The notes under the pieces are model-generated. The model had not been told where the DNA came from. It saw only the letters and a list, made by a program, of their open reading frames with translations, and did no database searches. This document shows positions 41,792 through 48,876 of a stretch of 64,000 nt of DNA, in pieces. The position numbers were made by a program, and so were the translations under genes. Origin of the DNA: Persephonella sp. KM09-Lau-8 (GTDB lineage Bacteria; Aquificota; Aquificia; Aquificales; Hydrogenothermaceae); NCBI RefSeq assembly GCF_000703085.1, contig NZ_JNLL01000002.1, positions 99,842 to 163,841 on the forward strand. The letters are read 5' to 3'. The first letter of the stretch is position 1. Every line of letters begins with the position of its first letter.

Positions 41792-42412
41792 CTATCTAAA
41801 CCGCTTTGCAAGGAAAGGAATTGCTATTAAAACTGTTGAAAACAATAAAACAAAAGCATAAGTTTCCAGTCTAACTAAAAAACTATCTTTCCACTCCTGA
41901 CTAAAATACTTGATAAATTCCTGAGACTTTAATGCCCAATACACATAATAGAGATTAGAGCGGTCAGCATCAATGAAAGGGTTAATCACCGGCATCTTAA
42001 TGGGATTTCCATTCTCATCATAAAGACTATAATCTTTAACAACATAAACACGAACATCTCCTACGGGCTCACACTTTGGACAAGTATAATCAATAATTTC
42101 CCCCTCTTTAGAAACACGAAGATGTCTAAAAAGTCTCTTGTTATACATAAAATAACCTATAATAACCTTTCCATCACCATCTATAGCCTTCAAATTCTTT
42201 ATACGACAATCACCTACCCTCATTAAATCCCAGCCTGTCAGCTGCTCAATAAACGGAAGCAATGGAGTCCTTGAAGGAACCACCATAACAAACTGACCAA
42301 AAAGTCTGGAAAGCACCTTTATAAAAGAACCTCCCGGAATACTGCTGGGTATTATATACTCTGCAAAAAATAAAAAAATAAGCACAAAAAACACAACAAC
42401 CCCTCTCCTCAC
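41792..42412 (-). CDS. Two-helix membrane protein of unknown function
   Basis: 206 aa. N-terminal membrane helix (VVVFFVLIFLFFAEYII), a roughly 150-residue extracytoplasmic part with three cysteines (GDCRIK, DYTCPKCEP), and a C-terminal helix (FVLLFSTVLIAIPFLA) before KRFR. No family recognised. GTG start overlaps the glycosyltransferase stop (GTGA). Confidence 0.68.
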   Translation of the reverse strand: MRRGVVVFFVLIFLFFAEYIIPSSIPGGSFIKVLSRLFGQFVMVVPSRTPLLPFIEQLTGWDLMRVGDCRIKNLKAIDGDGKVIIGYFMYNKRLFRHLRVSKEGEIIDYTCPKCEPVGDVRVYVVKDYSLYDENGNPIKMPVINPFIDADRSNLYYVYWALKSQEFIKYFSQEWKDSFLVRLETYAFVLLFSTVLIAIPFLAKRFR

Positions 42413-43080
42413 AACGCCCCTTCTGATAATCTAAACTTTAAATAATACTTCGAAATTTTTATAAAATCCTGAAAGCCTATTTTCTTCCCTTCTTCCCGCT
42501 TCCTTGGATAATAATAAATAGGAACAAACTCTATAGAAGCATTCAATCTCAAAGCTTTAAGGGAAATTTCAGTTTCTATCTCAAATCCATCGGACTCTAA
42601 ATTCATTTTTCTAGCTAAATCTGTTTTTATTAATCTTTGACCGGAAAAAACATCCGGAATACCTATAAGCTTTACAAAGATTTTGTTTGCAACAAAACTG
42701 GCAAGGGACACATCTCTGTATAAAGCCACCAAATCCATCATTCTCATTCCCACAACCATATCAGCATTAGCCTTTTCCTTTCTCTCAATAAGCCTTTCTA
42801 TATTGAAAGGAGGATATTCTCCATCAGCATCCTGAATAACGACATTTTCCTTTGAAGCATACTCTAAAGCCTTCCTTAGAGAATAGCCTTTACCTCTATT
42901 TTTCGAATTTCTTACTAAGATTATATCTCTGCCAAAGGACTCCAAAACAGAATAAGTCCCATCCGTAGATCCGTCATCAACAACAATCACCTCTTTATCA
43001 AAAGGAAGAGATAAAACATCCTCAAGTGTCCTGCCTATAAAACGTTCCTCATTATACGCCGCAATAAGCACACTAATCAT
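42409..43080 (-). CDS. Family 2 glycosyltransferase (DPM1-like)
   Basis: 223 aa from ATG 43080 (GGAG upstream; a TTG at 43095 is less likely). GT-A fold motifs: ISVLIAAYNEERFIGRTLED, VIVVDDGSTDGTYSV, NRGKGYSLRKAL and VVIQDADGEYPP (metal-binding DxD). Such enzymes transfer a sugar to a polyprenyl phosphate or glycan. It may modify a surface protein or lipid for the adjacent membrane proteins; the substrate is unknown. Confidence 0.85.
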   Translation of the reverse strand: MISVLIAAYNEERFIGRTLEDVLSLPFDKEVIVVDDGSTDGTYSVLESFGRDIILVRNSKNRGKGYSLRKALEYASKENVVIQDADGEYPPFNIERLIERKEKANADMVVGMRMMDLVALYRDVSLASFVANKIFVKLIGIPDVFSGQRLIKTDLARKMNLESDGFEIETEISLKALRLNASIEFVPIYYYPRKREEGKKIGFQDFIKISKYYLKFRLSEGAL

Positions 43081-43084
43081 AAAA

Positions 43085-43195
43085 CTAATCTCCAAGAAAA
43101 TTTAAAACAGTCGTTGAGAAAAATAAAAGAGAAAAAAGCAAATAAAGGGACAATAAAAAATAGAAAATACGCCTTGGAGTAAATAAATACCTCAA
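43085..43195 (-). CDS. Possible hydrophobic micropeptide, 36 aa
   Basis: TTG start at 43195 with CGAGG upstream. The peptide begins RYLFTPRRIFYFLLSLYLLF and ends at a TAG just before the glycosyltransferase start. A single hydrophobic helix with positive N-terminal residues is plausible for a small membrane protein. It fills a 130-nt leader. Support is weak. Confidence 0.3.
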   Translation of the reverse strand: MRYLFTPRRIFYFLLSLYLLFSLLFFSTTVLNFLGD

Positions 43196-43225
43196 CTTTA
43201 CAGCCTCGGTAATCTTGTTTTTGAA

Positions 43226-43258
43226 ATTATAACACGAAACACTAAATAAGTTTCTCAA
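43226..43258 (-). promoter_or_regulatory. Promoter of the glycosyltransferase-HerA operon (shared motif)
   Basis: Minus strand: TTGAGA (43253-43258), 21 nt, TATAAT (43226-43231) with the GTGTTTCGTGT block between. It lies just after the stop of the upstream gene at 43261. Confidence 0.6.
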
Positions 43259-43260
43259 AA

Positions 43261-43932
43261 TTATAATTCAGGTGTTGAGCAGTACCTCTCAATAAAATCC
43301 TGAAAGCTTCCCTTAAAAGAATCAACTATATACTTCTCTAAACCATCAACAGTAAAAAAACCATCTAATCTCGAAGCAGTATACTTAAGATACACATAAA
43401 TGGCCAACTTCACCTCATCTATAAATTCATAAGCATCTTCAGAAACATATCTTTTAACCATTCTGCTATATAAAGAGTCTAAATACTCAGTAGTAAGATC
43501 CCCATTTAAACTTAATAGCTTCCTTAACTTGCTTATATGCTTATTTTTCACATACGTAAACATTTCAAAATTAGAAGGTTTGACATCTGGAAAAAGACTC
43601 TTAGCACAACAATAAGCATTCAGAACATCAGAAAGAGCAAGTGCATACTCATACAAAAACAGCCTTTCTTTATCGATTTCACTATCAAAAACCGTATCAC
43701 CGGTAACACTAACAGAACAGGAAGAAATAGAAACATTGACATACTTAGATAGTGCTGCAGCTCTTTTTAAAAAATCCTCTTTACAAGCTTCTAAAACAGA
43801 AATATAAAATTTATAAATCTCTAAAGAAGTCAAAGCATCATAAATAAAACTTTCTTCAAACCGATAAGCAACTCTTTTTTCTAACCTCATTAACCCCTTC
43901 GGGGAGCCTAAACCTGAGCCACGTTTTTTCAT
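43261..43932 (-). CDS. Unknown protein, 223 aa
   Basis: Start placed at MKKRGSG (43932) after a GGGGG stretch. A mainly helical soluble protein, with SISSCSVSVTGDTVFDSEID and CCAKSLFPDVKPSN. No recognised domain or signal peptide. The 100-bp region upstream (43945-44036) is almost pure A/T and holds nothing I can identify apart from possible promoter sequence. Confidence 0.6.
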   Translation of the reverse strand: MKKRGSGLGSPKGLMRLEKRVAYRFEESFIYDALTSLEIYKFYISVLEACKEDFLKRAAALSKYVNVSISSCSVSVTGDTVFDSEIDKERLFLYEYALALSDVLNAYCCAKSLFPDVKPSNFEMFTYVKNKHISKLRKLLSLNGDLTTEYLDSLYSRMVKRYVSEDAYEFIDEVKLAIYVYLKYTASRLDGFFTVDGLEKYIVDSFKGSFQDFIERYCSTPEL

Positions 43933-44036
43933 AATATCCCCCAAGTATTTAACTATTAATTAACCTATAAATGTAATTAAAATAATTAAATACATCCTAT
44001 ATAATAACAAAAATTAAGAATTAATTAACAATTTTA

Positions 44037-44543
44037 TTATTTAAAGCAATAACTTATTGATTTATCGTGTTTATAACACCTCTGCCCTTCTAATTTACCC
44101 TTTATGTATTTGTATAAACATAAATTGTAATAATAGTCACCACATCTGGCTCCAGATACTGGATCAGAATAAAGCTCCTTCGAAGAAAAATATGCAGTTA
44201 TCTTATACTCGACCCCATCTTTACAAACACCCTCACCAAAATAGTCTGCAGCTGCAACTCTATAACGACGAGGTACATTTCTGACAGCCGAACCCTTCTT
44301 AATCAGCAGATAATAAAAATCCTTTCCCTTTTCGCAGGATATATTCATACTAACACTCCCTAACCCCTTGGTTGCACCCTTTATCATAGAAGAAGTGTTG
44401 TAATACTTCTTATCGAAAAACTGAACAGCCCATGATGTAAGCCTAGTAAAAAAACCTTTGTCTATATCTTTCACACCAGCAAAAGAGATGCTAAATCCCC
44501 AACTAAAAAAAACAACAAAAGTTAAAAACAAAACCCCTCTCAT
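44037..44543 (-). CDS. Exported Cys-containing unknown protein
   Basis: About 168 aa with a signal peptide (GVLFLTFVVFFSWGFSISFA). The mature chain has six cysteines (SCEKG, EGVCKDG, GARCGDYYYNLCLY, QRCYKH, ISYCFK), an even number suiting disulfides. The second ATG (44543) has a better-spaced GGGATG. No family recognised. A partial version of the shared promoter (TGTTATAAT at 44577-44582) lies upstream without the TTGAAA box. Confidence 0.65.
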   Translation of the reverse strand: MRGVLFLTFVVFFSWGFSISFAGVKDIDKGFFTRLTSWAVQFFDKKYYNTSSMIKGATKGLGSVSMNISCEKGKDFYYLLIKKGSAVRNVPRRYRVAAADYFGEGVCKDGVEYKITAYFSSKELYSDPVSGARCGDYYYNLCLYKYIKGKLEGQRCYKHDKSISYCFK

Positions 44544-44611
44544 TGAAAACATCCCATATTAAAAACTCTTAAAATTATTATAACACCATTAACTAAATTA
44601 GGAAGTTTAAA

Positions 44612-45163
44612 ATGAAAAAAACGGAAAAAACAGCTCTAATCATAGTTTCAATATTTCTGCTATTTATCGCTACGGGAATAAAACTATATTCCCAACAATC
44701 TGCTACGGTACTGCTAATCTCTATAACCCTTGCTCTCATCACAACAAAAGGAATGTTTGCGTCAAGGGAAACACCCCTTTCCCTTCCTATACTAATAATA
44801 AACGGTATCTTAATCGGAATAATCATAAGACAAATAACCCTTGTAGCAAATATAAATGTGAATCTTATGTACTTCTGCTTCCTAACTTCGGGAATACTAA
44901 TAATTGCCTCAATATTCTCTGAACCAAAAAAACTGTTAATCATACTAACAGGAATCAGCACAATAGCCATTTTAAAAACAGGATATCTAATAGAAACGAC
45001 CGGAAGTATATTGCTAACTCTCTTTATACTTAAAAAAGTAAAACAAATAGCAAAAGTTCATAAAGAAAAAGACTCAGTGGCAATAATAAGCATATTAGAA
45101 ACAATACTGGGCATTCCTCTAATAAGAGGAATAATACTATCAATAAGGAAGCTACAATGGTAA
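44612..45163 (+). CDS. Polytopic membrane protein
   Basis: 183 aa with about six hydrophobic segments (e.g. ALIIVSIFLLFIATGIKLY, ILIINGILIGIIIRQITLV). No recognised family. AGGAAG upstream. First gene of a four-gene plus-strand operon ending in the FHA protein; overlaps the next gene by 7 bp. Confidence 0.65.
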   Translation: MKKTEKTALIIVSIFLLFIATGIKLYSQQSATVLLISITLALITTKGMFASRETPLSLPILIINGILIGIIIRQITLVANINVNLMYFCFLTSGILIIASIFSEPKKLLIILTGISTIAILKTGYLIETTGSILLTLFILKKVKQIAKVHKEKDSVAIISILETILGIPLIRGIILSIRKLQW

Positions 45164-45498
45164 CAAAAGAAGACATAGAAAAATTCAAAGATTTTATAAA
45201 AAAATTCGTAGAAGAAAATAAAAGAGGATATCCCGTTGACGTAAAACTCAGAATCGGCAATAAAGAAAAAACGGCAAAAGTTTATTTCGTAACAACAAAA
45301 AGACAAAAGGAAAAACTAATAAGTAACCTGGTTCCTGCAATAGAAATATCGGAATTGGACAAACTAATAAACCTGCCTCCAGAAAAACAGGAAAAAGAAG
45401 CCTTTGAAATCTTAAAAGAGGCATTTGATACAGTAAAAGCACTATCCAGTGTCAAAAAAACCTTCAACGGCAAAATTATTAAAACACAAATTCTGTAA
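45157..45498 (+). CDS. Unknown small protein, 113 aa
   Basis: Soluble, helical and lysine-rich; DVKLRIGNKEKTAKVYFVTT forms a possible beta hairpin. No family recognised. Second gene of the FHA operon. Confidence 0.55.
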   Translation: MVTKEDIEKFKDFIKKFVEENKRGYPVDVKLRIGNKEKTAKVYFVTTKRQKEKLISNLVPAIEISELDKLINLPPEKQEKEAFEILKEAFDTVKALSSVKKTFNGKIIKTQIL

Positions 45499-45533
45499 AG
45501 GGTTGGAAAAGTAAGCAAAAACAGGATATCATT

Positions 45534-46181
45534 ATGCGTAATATGATTACTAAAAAAGAACTGCAAAAAACCAAAGAAAGAGTAAAAGAAATAGCACAAA
45601 AAACAGATGACGTCTGCGATCCGTACTTTGCAGAATATGTTTTCCCTTTTAGCCCTGAAATACTAAAATTAATCAAAAAAGCAGAAGATAAAAAACTCAC
45701 CGTAGAAGAATATAAAAAATTAAAAGAACAAATTGACAAAATCAACAAAATGGACGAAACTGATGCCATAGACGAACTAAAACTGGAAAAAGCCATAAAC
45801 TGCCTTTCAAACTCAGGTGAAGAATATATCCCTCTCTTTTCTCCAGACCTCGAAAAAATATCCCAGCTAAGTTTGGAAGAATTTAAAAAACTAAAACAAG
45901 AAACAGAACAAATCCTGAAAGAAAAAGAAAAACAGAAAAACACAGCAATAGCTTTATTCTTACTTGCAACTATAACAGGAATAATCACAATAGTTTTGTC
46001 AATTACAACATACACACAACAATTTAGAGTATCCCCTGCTATCCTATTGGTTACGGCCCTGACCTCCGCCATCGCAACAATAATAGGAGCTTCACTAACT
46101 AAAAAGGCAGAAAAACTAAGAAATGTCAAACCTGATAAATATCCAATACTGGAAAAAATAATGAAAGAGGTGCAAGAATGA
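45534..46181 (+). CDS. Coiled-coil protein with two membrane helices
   Basis: 215 aa. Helical charged N-terminal 135 residues, then two membrane helices (TAIALFLLATITGIITIVL and AILLVTALTSAIATIIGAS) and a short charged tail. It overlaps the zinc-ribbon-FHA gene by 4 bp (ATGA), so the two are coupled. It could place the FHA signalling partner at the membrane. Confidence 0.62.
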   Translation: MRNMITKKELQKTKERVKEIAQKTDDVCDPYFAEYVFPFSPEILKLIKKAEDKKLTVEEYKKLKEQIDKINKMDETDAIDELKLEKAINCLSNSGEEYIPLFSPDLEKISQLSLEEFKKLKQETEQILKEKEKQKNTAIALFLLATITGIITIVLSITTYTQQFRVSPAILLVTALTSAIATIIGASLTKKAEKLRNVKPDKYPILEKIMKEVQE

Positions 46182-46573
46182 TTAAAATATGCCCTGCTTG
46201 CGGAACCGAAAATCCTGAAAATGCTCCAGTATGCTTGAACTGCCTGGAAGATTTATCCGTTGTTTCCCCTACCTCTAAAGAAAAAGAAAAAAGTATAAAG
46301 CTTTTGATAAATGGAAAGGAACTTACGATAAAAAGTGGAGATACCCTGGGAAGGCAGGCAGTCGGTTCCGAAATCTTTAAAGACTTTCCAACGGTTTCCA
46401 GAAAACATGCAAAAATAAGCTTTGAAAACGAAGAATGGTTTATAGAAGACCTGAACTCAACAAACGGAACTTACGTAAACGGAGAAAAAATAAAGGAAAA
46501 AAGAAAAATAAAAACCGGAGATAAGATTAACCTTTCAATGTCTTTGGAAGCAAAAGTAATCGGACAGGATTAA
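46178..46573 (+). CDS. Zinc-ribbon plus FHA-domain protein
   Basis: 131 aa. Residues 1-22 form a zinc ribbon (ICPACGTENPENAPVCLNCL). Residues about 50-120 are an FHA domain: DTLGRQAVGS, the FPTVSRKHAKISFENEEWFI core with SRKH, and EDLNSTNGTYVNGEKI. FHA domains bind phosphothreonine, so the nearby Ser/Thr kinase (48877) is a natural partner. Last gene of its operon. Confidence 0.9.
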   Translation: MIKICPACGTENPENAPVCLNCLEDLSVVSPTSKEKEKSIKLLINGKELTIKSGDTLGRQAVGSEIFKDFPTVSRKHAKISFENEEWFIEDLNSTNGTYVNGEKIKEKRKIKTGDKINLSMSLEAKVIGQD

Positions 46574-46618
46574 AGTTTTGGCAAAGATAAGCAAAAGGAT
46601 ATTTGAACTAACCACAAG

Positions 46619-46642
46619 TTTGATTTCTAATTAGAAATCAAA
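46619..46642. repeat. Perfect 24-bp palindrome (TTTGATTTC family)
   Basis: Arms TTTGATTTC and GAAATCAAA around TAATTA. Identical to 48702-48725, and related to 3063-3089 and 33813-33839. It lies between the FHA gene and the end of rep2, followed by a partial iteron-1-like sequence (CCCCAAATTTGTAG at about 46646). It could also act as a bidirectional terminator. Confidence 0.7.
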
Positions 46643-46690
46643 ACAACCCCAAATTTGTAGTTACTTAAAAACCATCGAAAACTCTCATTT

Positions 46691-48040
46691 TTACTGCCCG
46701 TCACTTTCTTTGCTTACTACTTCAACCACTACATCCGAAACATCAAAATTTTCTCTTAAAAACTCTTTTATGCTTTGCAAATAATTCTTTTCAAGCCATT
46801 CTTTGTAAACTTCATCTGGGGCTGGAATATAAACAACCCCCTCTGTTTTATCTAAAAGAGCATCTAACAAAGGTTCCCTAAGAAAACTCAAAGTTTTTTC
46901 TCCTAAGCTTTCTTGCAACAGCTGAACCAACGGTTCCGTCATTTCTTTTGCCTGTTCCAGTTCTGGTGCTTTTTTGTCTCTTTCAAGTTTTTCTGCAAAC
47001 AATTCCTTGTCTATTTTTCGGGGAGTTAGAGTAAGCTCATAATACTTAGCTTTTTCCATATTTATTTGAAAAGTTCTAATTAAAAATCCCATAGGCCTAT
47101 CTAAAGCTTTATTTTTATCTGCTGTCTTTATTATATCAATAGCAATTTCAAGAGGATATAAAGAAGTATCAAGATTTGCCAAAAGAAACAAAACCTGATT
47201 TTCGTTCAACCTTTCAAAAGATAATCCTTCTAAAAAATCACTATACTGTTGCCTTAAATCGCGTATCAGTTCCCATCTCTGCTCAAAAGGTTGAAAAACA
47301 GTTTCTTCACCTTCGTTTTTTTTCTGAACATAAAAAACTATATGAGTTACCTTCCTATATTCCTTTACAGTTTCATAAGAAACCTGAATATCGGTTAGTT
47401 TATTTATATCTTCAATAGCCTTCTTTAAAACTCTTTTATTAAAATCCCTGAAGCTCTTGTAACGTTCAGAAGGTATACCTAACTTCTCCTTGAGATCACT
47501 TATTTTATCCACTCTTTTCCCTGTATCCTCAAACCTTTTCAATAACTGATACAACTTTATGGAATAACTCGATGCCAACTTAAATACCTCCTTCTTTGGT
47601 ATTTGCGTAAAACCACCTTTGAGTTTAAGCAAAAATGGAACTAAATCAGCATTAAAGCCAACAATCAGATATCTAGTACCTTCCCCACCTGTATACGAAA
47701 AGATATTGACTACAATTTCAAAATCCTCCTTAATTTTTATCTTGAATCCTTTTGTTCTTAGACTATTGGCAAGTTTTCGTACATAAGAATAATTTCTTTC
47801 ACTAACTCCTTTTTCCCTTAAAAACTCTCTTAAATCAATCTTGATATGCCTAGATGCGTCATCTTCCACGGTCAATCTGCTGACCGCTTCTATAAAAATC
47901 TTATGCTCCTCTGGAGTAAAAGAAGAAATTTCTCCTTTTCCATCAACAATAATAAGCTGAATAGCTTCAATTATTTTGTTATCAAACTTAGCAATAGGAT
48001 TTTTCCCAAGATAATCTTTGTCTGATATTTTCTTCTCCAT
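46691..48040 (-). CDS. Rep_3-type plasmid replication initiator (rep2)
   Basis: 449 aa. Two winged-helix domains: the first with QLIIVDGKGEISSFTPEEHK and LRTKGFKIKIKEDFEIVV, the second from PKKEVFKLASSYSIKLYQLL through RDFNKRVLKKAIEDINKLTD to KEYRKVTHIVFYVQKK. A C-terminal extension of about 170 residues is unassigned. Initiators of this family bind iterons next to their gene and often repress their own promoter. Iterons lie directly upstream (48111-48419). It is intact, unlike rep1. Confidence 0.85.
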   Translation of the reverse strand: MEKKISDKDYLGKNPIAKFDNKIIEAIQLIIVDGKGEISSFTPEEHKIFIEAVSRLTVEDDASRHIKIDLREFLREKGVSERNYSYVRKLANSLRTKGFKIKIKEDFEIVVNIFSYTGGEGTRYLIVGFNADLVPFLLKLKGGFTQIPKKEVFKLASSYSIKLYQLLKRFEDTGKRVDKISDLKEKLGIPSERYKSFRDFNKRVLKKAIEDINKLTDIQVSYETVKEYRKVTHIVFYVQKKNEGEETVFQPFEQRWELIRDLRQQYSDFLEGLSFERLNENQVLFLLANLDTSLYPLEIAIDIIKTADKNKALDRPMGFLIRTFQINMEKAKYYELTLTPRKIDKELFAEKLERDKKAPELEQAKEMTEPLVQLLQESLGEKTLSFLREPLLDALLDKTEGVVYIPAPDEVYKEWLEKNYLQSIKEFLRENFDVSDVVVEVVSKESDGQ

Positions 48041-48110
48041 AAATTAATCCCCCTTTTACAAGAACAAAAATATATGAAAAAGAATAACTCAGCTTCACAT
48101 GTATTAAACC

Positions 48111-48419
48111 TGTCCACATTTATCTCAAATAAATAAACAAATAACACTCATAAGGCATTGTCCACATTAGATTTTTATTTATTCTATCAAAATGGGGACA
48201 AAGTTGTCCACATTTGTATTAAAAGTGTCCACATTTCCGTTCTTTCCCACAAAAACAACCTTATCAAAATAGTTACGATAAATATTGGCAAACTTTAAGA
48301 TCTATCAAAATGGGGACAAAGTTGTCCACATTTGTATTAAAAGTGTCCACATTTCGTATTAAATCTGTCCACATTTGTATTAAAAGTGTCCACATTTGTA
48401 TTAAATCTGTCCACATTTC
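48111..48419. repeat. Iterons and inverted repeat of origin 2
   Basis: Nine copies of TGTCCACATT, most spaced 21-22 bp and linked by TGTATTAAA. A segment of about 55 bp (TCTATCAAAATGGGGACAAA start) is duplicated at 48183-48237 and 48301-48355; each copy includes the inverted repeat GGACAAAGTTGTCC. Iterons plus half-iteron inverted repeats are typical for Rep_3 origins (replication and rep autoregulation). The rest of 48041-48876 is AT-rich and noncoding apart from the block at 48641. Confidence 0.85.
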
Positions 48420-48640
48420 ACCTCTGAAACCCCTGGGTAACAATAACTTTCGGAATCCTACAAAAGATATTACAAAAGTATTTACAAAAGATATACAAAT
48501 TGATGATGATGGGAAAAATTAAAAATGCGAATAAATATATTCTTATATTTTCTGTTTAAAAATGGTTTGGTAATTTCTAAAATTGGCAACAAATGACCCC
48601 AAATTTGTCTGTATATAATGCAAAAGCAATAAAAAGTAAG

Positions 48641-48725
48641 TCTTGGGCTTTATATAGGTTTTAATCGTTTCATGCCAGGCTACCGCTTAAAATTTTGCGG
48701 GTTTGATTTCTAATTAGAAATCAAA
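48641..48725. other. Intergenic block shared with origin 1, ending in a palindrome
   Basis: Homologous to 3003-3089: TCTTGGGC start, GCTACCGCTTAAAATTTT core, then GGGTTTGATTTC and the perfect 24-bp palindrome (48702-48725) followed by TCTTTTTCG. A TATAAT-like sequence at about 48613-48618 precedes it, so a short terminated RNA from the plus strand is possible. A degenerate iteron-1-like sequence lies at about 48592. Confidence 0.55.
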
Positions 48726-48876
48726 AATCTTTTTCGTATTTTTTTCTTTCCCCCTCTTTTTTGGATTTGAAAACCCAGAAATCAGCCATAAACTCCTATC
48801 GCTATCTAAAACCTCTTGACCTTTTTGATCTCTTTGATATGTTAATAGACTATAATTAATTAAAAAGGTTCAAATT

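Noticed and set aside
48111..48419. Possible CRISPR array
   Set aside because: The repeats are short iterons at 21-22 bp spacing with near-constant linkers and no unique spacers; a rep gene is adjacent and no cas genes are present.
48310..48522. 70-codon ORF across the origin 2 iterons
   Set aside because: It simply translates the repeats (repeated VHICIKS); no ribosome-binding site.
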